This document shows, one piece after another, positions 1-6,366 of a stretch of DNA of 12,205 bases. The position numbers and the translations under genes were made by a program. The notes beneath the pieces were generated by a model, which saw only the letters and a program-made list of their open reading frames with translations, did no database searches and was not told the origin of the DNA. Source of the DNA: an uncultured Clostridia bacterium (GTDB lineage: Bacteria > Bacillota > Clostridia > Christensenellales > UBA1242); NCBI GenBank assembly GCA_944372745.1, contig CALWAB010000045.1, forward strand, positions 1-12,205, read 5' to 3'. Numbering within the stretch: position 1 is the stretch's first letter; every line of letters starts with the position of its first letter.

Positions 1-19
1 TTTTTTGTATATTTAGCGT

Positions 20-63
20 CTAAAATAGTGCATTATACTATTTAAATAGTGTACTATTCTTAG
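20..63. repeat. Imperfect palindrome downstream of the 77-712 gene
   Basis: A perfect 14-bp palindrome (ACTATTTAAATAGT, 37-50) sits inside a longer imperfect inverted repeat whose outer arms run from CTAAAATAGT (20-29) to ACTATTCTTAG (53-63). It lies just beyond the stop of the minus-strand gene, so it could act as a weak terminator for that gene, but no clean T-tract follows on either strand. It could also be a protein binding site. Function is not assignable. Confidence 0.35.
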
Positions 64-76
64 TAAATTTTAAAAA

Positions 77-712
77 TTATTCTCTTACAACTTCCTTTGT
101 GCGTTTAGACAAATCTTGATAAATTTCTTCATAATTATGCCATTTATCTCTACAATTTGTATAGGTTTTAGGTAATTGGCTTTCTATAAATTGCTTAAAT
201 TTGTTTTTTTGAACAACAGCAATGAATTTTTGTGCGAAAGTTTTGGTGTTTTCTTTAATTAAATTATTTTCTATGCTTTTTTCATCGTATACAAGGTTTG
301 TCGAATTTGTATTGACGCTGAAGCAAAGGGTAATAATATCGTTTTTCGTTTGAATATTTTGTGGTAATTTATTACCAAATATGCGTATAAATTCTTTTTG
401 ACTGCTAATGTAATCTAATATTTTTGCATTTTCTTTATTGTTTCGATAAGAAAGATTAATGAATAATCCATCATCAGTTTTATCAAATGCAAACAAAAAT
501 TTATGACCATCTATTAATATGCCATTGCCTTGCCCAGTAATAAAAATTATGTCGTTTAATTTGTCATTGTTTAATTTTGTTGTATCTATGTCAGTAAAAT
601 AAGAATAGTATTCGTTAATTTTTTTTAAATACTTAATAAATCCTTCTTTTGTATAACTAAATTTGTGATCATCATCCCATTGGGGCGGGTCATCACCATT
701 ATCTGCTTTCAT
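77..712 (-). CDS. Hypothetical protein, 211 aa, unrecognised
   Basis: I do not recognise this protein. It is soluble-looking, with no signal peptide or membrane segment, rich in Lys, Asn, Ile and Asp, and starts with a short acidic stretch (DNGDDPPQWDDD, residues 4-15). The middle (about 53-90) looks like alternating beta strands (IIFITGQGNGILIDG, then FLFAFD and LFINLSY), followed by a mixed alpha/beta C-terminal half. The ATG at 712 is supported by an AAAGGAA ribosome binding site (720-726) and a consensus promoter just upstream. The gene stands alone on this strand and diverges from the paralog pair at 897-1985. It could be an accessory or phage-derived protein. The coding call is firm; the function is unknown. 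Confidence 0.8.
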   Translation of the reverse strand: MKADNGDDPPQWDDDHKFSYTKEGFIKYLKKINEYYSYFTDIDTTKLNNDKLNDIIFITGQGNGILIDGHKFLFAFDKTDDGLFINLSYRNNKENAKILDYISSQKEFIRIFGNKLPQNIQTKNDIITLCFSVNTNSTNLVYDEKSIENNLIKENTKTFAQKFIAVVQKNKFKQFIESQLPKTYTNCRDKWHNYEEIYQDLSKRTKEVVRE

Positions 713-732
713 ATTCTAATTTCCTTTTTTAT

Positions 733-761
733 ATTATACCATAATTTAATTGCTCTGTCAA
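733..761 (-). promoter_or_regulatory. Consensus sigma-70 promoter for the 77-712 gene
   Basis: Read on the minus strand, the site has a perfect -35 TTGACA (756-761), a 17-bp spacer and a perfect -10 TATAAT (733-738) preceded by the extended -10 TGG. The start codon lies about 20 bp downstream of the -10, leaving a very short leader. It predicts strong constitutive expression unless blocked by a repressor. Confidence 0.8.
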
Positions 762-840
762 ATTAATTATTATATTAACTAGTTTAGTTGATAGTAGATG
801 TGTATATGTCAAAAATGTTATTAAATTAATATTTTGAATA

Positions 841-869
841 TTGACAACTTTATAAAAGTATTATATAAT
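841..869 (+). promoter_or_regulatory. Consensus sigma-70 promoter for the paralog pair
   Basis: Perfect TTGACA (841-846), 17-bp spacer and perfect TATAAT (864-869). Transcription would start near 876, just ahead of the ribosome binding site AAAGGAG (880-886) of the first paralog. It is divergent from the promoter at 733-761, with about 80 bp between the two -35 boxes. Confidence 0.8.
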
Positions 870-896
870 AAGTGCATTAAAAGGAGAACAAAATAA

Positions 897-1400
897 ATGA
901 TTGTAGGAAAATACAATTTTGATAGATTAAATGATTTTGACCAAGTATGCTTGTGCTGTGTTTTGAGAAATCGTGCAAAGAGTATAAATATGGTTTCGCC
1001 AGTGGCATACACACAAAAAATGTGGACAAATTCAATTGAAGATGGTTTCAAATTGACTGAAGACGGTCGCAAGTTTTTGAGATTTTGTAAGAAAGCAGAA
1101 AATAAACTTATCAATAAAGAGGCAGATATTGAATATAGTCGTGCCTTTGATGCGGTTATCAACGAATCACGCAAATGTGGAAAACAAGGTATGATAGAAA
1201 AGTTCTTGTATTACACAGAAATGGATTTTGATACAGCAAAATCACAAGGGGATGTAATTAAACAAGACGATATGTGGAAATTAACTGAAACAGCTCAAGA
1301 TATATTACTTATAAAAAGTATATTAGGGACTACTAATGGCTTATTTGAAGATGAAGTTAAGCAGAGCAATGTCAAATTAGAATGTTACTTAGATAGATAA
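897..1400 (+). CDS. Hypothetical protein, 167 aa; first of two tandem paralogs
   Basis: I do not recognise this family. The protein is soluble and has a clear sister gene directly downstream. Shared blocks are DF-D/E-QV-x-LC (about 13-20), KMW-x2-S-x-EDG-x-KLT-x2-G-x2-FL-x2-CKK (41-66), DIxYxxAxD (77-85), KFLYYxxMD (102-110) and KLTxxAQxxLL (128-138). The KLT block therefore occurs twice within one chain, near residues 52 and 128, suggesting an internal duplication. LTxxGxxxL resembles the helix that follows the wing of winged-helix proteins, but that is only an inference. Several cysteines (18, 20, 21, 64, 94) are present. A good AAAGGAG site lies 10 bp before the ATG. The antisense reading of this stretch has no promoter and is a shadow. 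Confidence 0.8.
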   Translation: MIVGKYNFDRLNDFDQVCLCCVLRNRAKSINMVSPVAYTQKMWTNSIEDGFKLTEDGRKFLRFCKKAENKLINKEADIEYSRAFDAVINESRKCGKQGMIEKFLYYTEMDFDTAKSQGDVIKQDDMWKLTETAQDILLIKSILGTTNGLFEDEVKQSNVKLECYLDR

Positions 1401-1472
1401 TATAAAATAATTTATTTCATTACTTAATTACTTGGCTTAATTCAAAGTATATGATATAAAAGGAGTAAAAGT

Positions 1473-1985
1473 ATGTTGACAAAAAGAAACTTTGAAAAAA
1501 TGAGCGATTTTGAACAAGTTTGGTTGTGCCAGTTGATGAAGCACAGGGCACTATATTTGGAATTAAATTCTCAAATTTTAAATTCAAAGATGTGGTCATA
1601 TTCTTTAGAGGATGGACCTAAATTAACTGATGAAGGCAAACAATTTTTAAATTATTGCAAAAAAGAACAAAATTCACTTTTTGGCAAAAATAAGGATATT
1701 GATTATAATAAAGCGTACGATACCATTGTTAAAGAAAGGGATAGATGTCCGCAAGATGATTTGTTAGGAAAATTTTTGTATTACGAGAAGATGGATATTG
1801 AAGAAGCTAAGATAAATGATGTTTTTGAAGAAACAAAAGATGGCTTAAAACTTACTGATAATGCCCAACAACTTTTACTTAAGGATGTAGGTAAAAAAGC
1901 TATATTTGAAATGTATGGACCTAGATACTTGAGTGGTAGGTGGGTAGATAATGAAACAACCAATGATAACGCATACTCAAAGTAA
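1473..1985 (+). CDS. Hypothetical protein, 170 aa; second tandem paralog
   Basis: This is the sister of the gene at 897-1400, 72 bp downstream and probably on the same transcript, since no terminator lies between them. It shares the order of blocks: DFEQVWLC (12-19), KMWSYSLEDGPKLTDEG (39-55), KDIDYNKAYD (74-83), KFLYYEKMD (100-108) and DGLKLTDNAQQLLL (123-136). The two-fold repeat is clearer here: DGPKLTDEGKQFL (47-59) parallels DGLKLTDNAQQLL (123-135). It has a longer, charged C-terminal tail than its sister. AAAAGGAG ends 7 bp before the ATG. The family is unknown to me; the duplication suggests two versions of one effector, regulator or antigen-like protein. Confidence 0.8.
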   Translation: MLTKRNFEKMSDFEQVWLCQLMKHRALYLELNSQILNSKMWSYSLEDGPKLTDEGKQFLNYCKKEQNSLFGKNKDIDYNKAYDTIVKERDRCPQDDLLGKFLYYEKMDIEEAKINDVFEETKDGLKLTDNAQQLLLKDVGKKAIFEMYGPRYLSGRWVDNETTNDNAYSK

Positions 1986-2009
1986 TAAGTAAGGGATAAT
2001 TTATTTTAT

Positions 2010-2028
2010 ATGAGTAGTCTCATTTTTT
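2010..2028 (+). terminator. Weak hairpin terminator after the paralog pair
   Basis: ATGAG and CTCAT (2010-2014, 2019-2023) enclose a TAGT loop and are followed by TTTTTT (2023-2028), 24 bp after the stop of the second paralog. The stem is only 5 bp, so it may be leaky. Confidence 0.4.
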
Positions 2029-2112
2029 AAAAGATTTACTAAAAAAATTTAATAATAAAACTTATTTGAGTTAATGAACAAAGTAATGTTAAGAAATTTA
2101 AAAAACAAGGAA

Positions 2113-2162
2113 GAAAAATAGATAAAAATATGCTTTAAAGTGTTTGTCTATTTTCTTTTTTT
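2113..2162 (+). terminator. Rho-independent terminator upstream of ftsH
   Basis: AAAATAGATAAA (2115-2126) pairs with TTTGTCTATTTT (2143-2154) with one G-T pair, and seven Ts follow (2156-2162). It separates the paralog pair from the ftsH operon and overlaps a candidate distal ftsH promoter. Confidence 0.6.
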
Positions 2163-2172
2163 ATGATAAAAT
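2144..2172 (+). promoter_or_regulatory. Candidate distal ftsH promoter
   Basis: TTGTCT (2144-2149), 17-bp spacer and TAAAAT (2167-2172) preceded by TG at the extended -10 position (TGATAAAAT). The -35 box lies in the right arm of the upstream terminator. A transcript from here would carry a leader of about 120 nt with two small hairpins (TAGCA/TGCTA at 2179-2192; GTGCTATT/AATAGTAC at 2193-2213). Confidence 0.4.
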
Positions 2173-2251
2173 ACACTATAGCATTTTTGCTAGTGCTATT
2201 AAAAAAATAGTACCAATATTTTTTGCCTTTTCTTTGTATACTGAATGATAT

Positions 2252-2280
2252 TTGCAATTTAAGGGCAATATAATTATAAT
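2252..2280 (+). promoter_or_regulatory. Proximal ftsH promoter
   Basis: TTGCAA (2252-2257), 17-bp spacer and perfect TATAAT (2275-2280). Transcription would start near 2287, about 18 bp before the chosen start codon and just ahead of the TTGGAGG ribosome binding site (2294-2300). Confidence 0.6.
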
Positions 2281-2304
2281 ACCGTAAAAATATTTGGAGG
2301 AATG

Positions 2305-4557
2305 ATGGATAATCAAGATAATAGAAATCAAGGGAACAATGGTCAGCATCCTTCTCAAAAGCCTTCTTCAAAAGGTCGTTTTTGGCTATGGGCAGTGTTG
2401 ATTATACTTGTAGTTCTTTTGATTGTGTACATTGTAGGACTCGGTAATAGAATTGAGCGTATCTCGTACACGGAATTTCAAGAAAAAGTTATCGCAGGCG
2501 AAGTCGCAGAAATTTCTACCATTGGAAATGATGCATACATTTTGCTCGTAGGTAGTGAAATAAATCCTGATGATTTCCCTAGTAGAGCAGACTATCAATT
2601 CACTTTTATAAATAGTGACCAATTAATTCAATTTATTGACGATTACAATAATGGTCGTCTAGACGGACAAACAGCAGCACCAGAGACCAAAATTGATGTC
2701 AATTATGATGTAGCACAAACGAGTTGGGTAACTGTATTATTACAATTTTTACCTTTAATTATTGTCATTATACTGGGCATATTTTTGTTCAAAAGTATGA
2801 TGGGGGCAAGCGGAAGAAATATGGGCTTTGGCAAGACAAAAGCTGTACTTGGCGAGAATGTCAAAGTTCGCTTCAGTGATGTAGCAGGCAGTGAAGAAGA
2901 AAAGGCTGAAATGCAAGAATTAGTAGAATTCTTGAAGAACCCTAGGAAATTCACACGCTTAGGTGCACGCATTCCAAAGGGCGTATTGCTAGTAGGTCCA
3001 CCGGGCACAGGTAAGACAATGCTTGCTAAGGCAATAGCAGGGGAAAGTAATGTCCCATTCTACAGTATCAGCGGTTCAGACTTTGTGGAAATGTTTGTCG
3101 GCGTTGGTGCTTCAAGAGTGAGAGACCTATTTGACCAAGCGAAACGCAATGCCCCTTGCCTTGTATTCATAGACGAAATTGACGCAGTAGGGCGTCAGCG
3201 TGGTGCAGGTTTAGGCGGTGGTAATGACGAAAGAGAGCAAACACTTAACCAATTACTTGTGCAAATGGATGGTTTTAGTGGGAATGAAGGTGTCATAGTC
3301 ATAGCAGCAACAAATAGACCTGATGTACTAGACCCAGCACTTTTGAGAGCGGGAAGATTTGATAGACAAATTGTTGTCAATAAGCCTGATGTGTCAGGGC
3401 GTGAAAAAATCTTACAAGTTCATTCAAAGAATAAACCACTCGCTGATGATGTTGATTTTAAAGCAATTGCAAAAATCACAGTTGGCTTTACAGGGGCAGA
3501 CCTTGCTAATGTTATGAATGAAGCAGCGATTTTGGCTGCACGCAATGATAGAACATTGATTACAATGAATGACATAAATGAAGCCATTGCAAAAGTACAA
3601 TTAGGACCTCAAAAACGCAGTGTAGTAACAACACCAGATGATACAAAGCGTACTGCTTATCATGAATCAGGTCACGCTATTGTGGCTTATGTACTCAAAG
3701 GTGACCAGAAAGTGCACGAAATATCAATTATACAACGCGGTATGGCATTAGGTTATACATTGACACGCAATAAAATTGATAGTAATTCTATGTCGTATGA
3801 ACAACTTTGCAATGAAATTGCTTATGCGGCTGGTGGCCGTTGTGCTGAAGAATTGATATTCGGTGAAAAGAGTGTGGGGGCAAGCAACGACATTAAACAA
3901 ATGACTAATATTGCGCGTGCAATGGTTACAGAATATGGTATGAGTCCTAAATTTGGTATGATGTACCTTGGTAGTGATTCAGAATTGTTCTTAGGAAAAG
4001 ATTACCAATCACATGTTGCATACAGTGAAAAGATTGCAGGCGAAATAGACGAAGAAGTTAAACGCCTTATCAAAGAAAATTATGATAGAGCAATGAAGGC
4101 ACTAAAAGAAAATATAGATAAACTCAATGTAATGGCACATATTTTGATTGAAAAAGAAACAATTTATTCAGAAGATGTAGACTTAATTATGAGTGGTGCT
4201 ACTGCTGAAGAAGTCATTAAGAAAATGGACGAAAAAGCAGAATACTTGAGAAAGCAAGAAGAAGAGGCACGCAAAGAAAGGGAGCGTCAAGCAGAACAAG
4301 CCCTTATGGAGCTTCGTGAGAAAGCACAGCGTGCATTGTATGAAGCAGGTGTCGTGACAGAAGCACCTCAATCATTACAAAAAGAAACTCCAAAAGATGT
4401 CGTAGACTCAAATTCAAGCGAACAACCTAAAGAAGCAGAAGTTCAAAAAGAGCAAGACGCATCTAATGAAGTAGAAGAAAAAACGCAAGATAGTGAAGAA
4501 AAAGAATCTTCACAAGAAAACAATGAAAAAAAAGATAAGAATAACAAAAACGAATAG
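2305..4557 (+). CDS. ftsH: ATP-dependent zinc metalloprotease FtsH
   Basis: FtsH is a hexameric membrane AAA+ protease that extracts and degrades misfolded or short-lived membrane and cytosolic proteins. Two membrane segments (about 24-46 and 143-162) flank an external domain. Then come Walker A GPPGTGKT (231-238), pore motif FVG (264-266), Walker B with DE at 290-291, the second region of homology (AATNRP, 334-339) with arginine fingers R348 and R351, zinc motif HESGH (453-457) and the third zinc ligand D529. All catalytic residues are present. At 750 aa it is longer than the usual 600-650: a charged coiled coil (about 636-685) is followed by a Glu/Lys/Ser-rich tail. The ATG at 2305 is preferred over that at 2302, because GGAGG ends at 2300 and leaves 4 nt rather than 1. 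The gene downstream is in the same operon. Confidence 0.97.
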   Translation: MDNQDNRNQGNNGQHPSQKPSSKGRFWLWAVLIILVVLLIVYIVGLGNRIERISYTEFQEKVIAGEVAEISTIGNDAYILLVGSEINPDDFPSRADYQFTFINSDQLIQFIDDYNNGRLDGQTAAPETKIDVNYDVAQTSWVTVLLQFLPLIIVIILGIFLFKSMMGASGRNMGFGKTKAVLGENVKVRFSDVAGSEEEKAEMQELVEFLKNPRKFTRLGARIPKGVLLVGPPGTGKTMLAKAIAGESNVPFYSISGSDFVEMFVGVGASRVRDLFDQAKRNAPCLVFIDEIDAVGRQRGAGLGGGNDEREQTLNQLLVQMDGFSGNEGVIVIAATNRPDVLDPALLRAGRFDRQIVVNKPDVSGREKILQVHSKNKPLADDVDFKAIAKITVGFTGADLANVMNEAAILAARNDRTLITMNDINEAIAKVQLGPQKRSVVTTPDDTKRTAYHESGHAIVAYVLKGDQKVHEISIIQRGMALGYTLTRNKIDSNSMSYEQLCNEIAYAAGGRCAEELIFGEKSVGASNDIKQMTNIARAMVTEYGMSPKFGMMYLGSDSELFLGKDYQSHVAYSEKIAGEIDEEVKRLIKENYDRAMKALKENIDKLNVMAHILIEKETIYSEDVDLIMSGATAEEVIKKMDEKAEYLRKQEEEARKERERQAEQALMELREKAQRALYEAGVVTEAPQSLQKETPKDVVDSNSSEQPKEAEVQKEQDASNEVEEKTQDSEEKESSQENNEKKDKNNKNE

Positions 4558-4565
4558 GTGTAATT

Positions 4566-5267
4566 ATGAGCCAAAATGAAGTAAATAAAGTAGAGCCAAC
4601 AGAGGAAGTGGCAGTTAAGACAAAAGGAAAGCGTTCTCCAACTAATTTGTGGGCAACAGTTGTGATGATAGTATTAGGAGTATTAGCAGTGGTAATTATA
4701 CTTATGGCTATAATTCCTAAATCTTATGCAATAGAATTGCCAGAGAATGAACCTAATTATCTTCAACTTTACCAAAATTCTAGTTCGCCAAAAGCCACAT
4801 TATATAGAGATTCAGACGAAGAATTATACAATAGCGTGTGGGACGCATTTAATGATAGTTTCAAACAATCTTCATTGAGTGCATTATTCCAAGAGCAGTT
4901 GACTAATAATGTAACTTATAATTATATAGGCACTAATACAAAATCATTGAGCAGTATCGCATCAGATAATGATTATGTGCTAGGACTTGTATATTCTGAT
5001 TTGCAAACCTTGTATAAAGATGGTAAACCTTATGTGTGCGAAGAATTGAAAACTAATTCACAATATACAGATGGAGTAGTTACATTTAGAAAGTTGTGGG
5101 TGACAGTGAATAATGTAAATGGTGTAACAGAAGTAAATTTCTATGTGCAAAGAGTGACAAGTGAGACATCTAGTCAATCATCTTATGCAGTTTTGCAAAT
5201 AACTACAAAAGGTTTACAAAGCGACCTTGTCACAGCGATAGCTGACGCTATAGAAGAAAAAGCATAA
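4566..5267 (+). CDS. Single-pass membrane protein of unknown function, ftsH operon
   Basis: This 233-aa protein is not one I recognise. It has a short charged cytosolic N-terminus (1-26, Glu- and Lys-rich), one strong hydrophobic helix (about 28-50) and a roughly 180-aa extracytoplasmic domain that begins after KSYA. The outer domain is rich in Ser, Thr, Asn and Tyr and looks mixed alpha/beta, with a strand-rich C-terminal half (TFRKLWVTVNN, TEVNFYVQRV, YAVLQITT). It starts 8 bp after the ftsH stop, and its weak AGGTG site (4556-4560) overlaps that stop, so translation is likely coupled. The context suggests an FtsH partner, modulator or substrate, in the way HflK/HflC and YccA serve other FtsH enzymes, but no homology to those is visible. 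Confidence 0.85.
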   Translation: MSQNEVNKVEPTEEVAVKTKGKRSPTNLWATVVMIVLGVLAVVIILMAIIPKSYAIELPENEPNYLQLYQNSSSPKATLYRDSDEELYNSVWDAFNDSFKQSSLSALFQEQLTNNVTYNYIGTNTKSLSSIASDNDYVLGLVYSDLQTLYKDGKPYVCEELKTNSQYTDGVVTFRKLWVTVNNVNGVTEVNFYVQRVTSETSSQSSYAVLQITTKGLQSDLVTAIADAIEEKA

Positions 5268-5282
5268 AATCTTGCGTTAAAT

Positions 5283-5319
5283 AAAAGCATATTGAGTAAA
5301 TTGCCCAATATGCTTTTTT
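5283..5319. terminator. Strong bidirectional terminator between convergent genes
   Basis: A perfect 12-bp stem AAAAGCATATTG (5283-5294) / CAATATGCTTTT (5306-5317) with an 11-nt loop ends in TTTTTT (5314-5319). It lies 16 bp after the ftsH operon. On the other strand the same stem ends in TTTTATTT, so it can also stop transcripts of the 5388-6191 gene. Confidence 0.9.
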
Positions 5320-5387
5320 GTATGTTATATTTATTCTTATTTGATGAAAAAACTTTATTTTAATTTATCCTAGAAACTTGATTTAAG

Positions 5388-6191
5388 TTAAAAACTCATT
5401 AAATTTACTAAATCTTCGTAAGACTTGAAAACATTTTGTCTAGAGCAAGGTCTGCTAACAAATATAGATGCATCAATGCCTATTATTGAACTTAGATAGT
5501 TATTTAATTCACTCCCGCCAGTTGAATAAGCTACATTCAAAAGTTCAACTAAGTTGTTTAGTTTGTAATTTTTGCCTTGTAATTCTTTTTGTGCATTAAG
5601 CGTATTCCAAATGCGAGAATTTGACAAATGGTTAAATGATAAAATAACACTAGGATGATTTATTATACCATAAGTAATTGCATCCGTAATTTCGCCTAGT
5701 TGTGCGTCTATTATGTATTCTTTTTCGCTATCAATATGATAATCGCCATATTTTGTTTTAAATTTTAAACCGCCGTCTATTATGTCTTGTCCCTTTGCGA
5801 TAATGTATGAATGGTTGTATGTCGGTTCTAATTTATTTAATGCCTTTGCCTCTGCCACTGATGCCATTATAGAAGTTTCGTCACTTTGTTCAAGGGCTAC
5901 TTTGTGATAGAATGCTGCACGCTTTCTTAAATTTGCGAAAACTATTTCGCAATTTGGTATAGCAAGTGATAGCGCGACTGCTGTTTGGTGACAGCGATTA
6001 TCAGAGATTGATTTACTTAATAATTCACTAAGTGGCATACCGTACATATTGATATTGGGTAATTGCGTTTTATCAATTTGTGCGATAATACCTTTGTGCC
6101 TTGCTGTTTCTATTTGGTACTGGTAGGATTTTGCTTCTTGAATGAAATCTTGGGGTATTAATACACCATAAGCGTAGTCTATTTGTGTCAT
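5388..6191 (-). CDS. Hypothetical protein, 267 aa, with a possible Cys-His-Asp triad
   Basis: I do not recognise the family. No signal peptide or membrane helix is visible, so it should be cytosolic. Three short motifs stand out in order: DNRCHQTAVALSLAIP (64-79), with Cys67 at the start of a predicted helix; YNHSYIIAKGQDIIDGG (125-141), with His127 at the start of a strand; and EYIIDAQLG (158-166), with Asp162 in the next strand. Cys at a helix start, then His and Asp in consecutive strands, is the layout of papain-fold and transglutaminase-like enzymes and arylamine acetyltransferases. This is inference from pattern only. The C-terminal 90 residues are mainly helical. The ATG at 6191 follows an AAAGGAAT ribosome binding site and a perfect promoter. 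The gene is monocistronic and divergent from the PHP gene. Confidence 0.8.
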   Translation of the reverse strand: MTQIDYAYGVLIPQDFIQEAKSYQYQIETARHKGIIAQIDKTQLPNINMYGMPLSELLSKSISDNRCHQTAVALSLAIPNCEIVFANLRKRAAFYHKVALEQSDETSIMASVAEAKALNKLEPTYNHSYIIAKGQDIIDGGLKFKTKYGDYHIDSEKEYIIDAQLGEITDAITYGIINHPSVILSFNHLSNSRIWNTLNAQKELQGKNYKLNNLVELLNVAYSTGGSELNNYLSSIIGIDASIFVSRPCSRQNVFKSYEDLVNLMSF

Positions 6192-6224
6192 ATTCTATTC
6201 CTTTTTTATTTTTATTTCTTATAA

Positions 6225-6253
6225 ATTATACAATACATTTTATATGGTGTCAA
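6225..6253 (-). promoter_or_regulatory. Consensus promoter for the 5388-6191 gene
   Basis: On the minus strand: perfect TTGACA (6248-6253), 17-bp spacer, perfect TATAAT (6225-6230). The leader to the ATG at 6191 is about 27 nt and holds AAAAAAGGAAT. Confidence 0.8.
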
Positions 6254-6315
6254 TATGGAATTTAATTTAATATAGTCGACTATGCTTTGAAATAGTATAT
6301 TATTTTTACCTTATA

Positions 6316-6345
6316 TTGACAAGTATAAGCATTTTTTGTTATAAT
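6316..6345 (+). promoter_or_regulatory. Promoter for the PHP-domain gene
   Basis: Perfect TTGACA (6316-6321), 18-bp spacer and perfect TATAAT (6340-6345) with an extended -10 TG (TGTTATAAT). The -35 box coincides with a TTG codon that is in frame with the gene below; that TTG cannot be its start, because it lies upstream of the transcript. Confidence 0.75.
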
Positions 6346-6366
6346 AAAGCGAAGGAAAATTATAGT

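Noticed and set aside
821..1174. Minus-strand ORF of 117 aa, hydrophobic
   Set aside because: It lies antisense to the 897-1400 gene, which has a perfect promoter, a ribosome binding site and a paralog; this frame has none of these.
1432..1460. Possible promoter TTGGCT-17-TATAAA before the second paralog
   Set aside because: Transcription would start inside or after the ribosome binding site of that gene, so it could not serve it properly.
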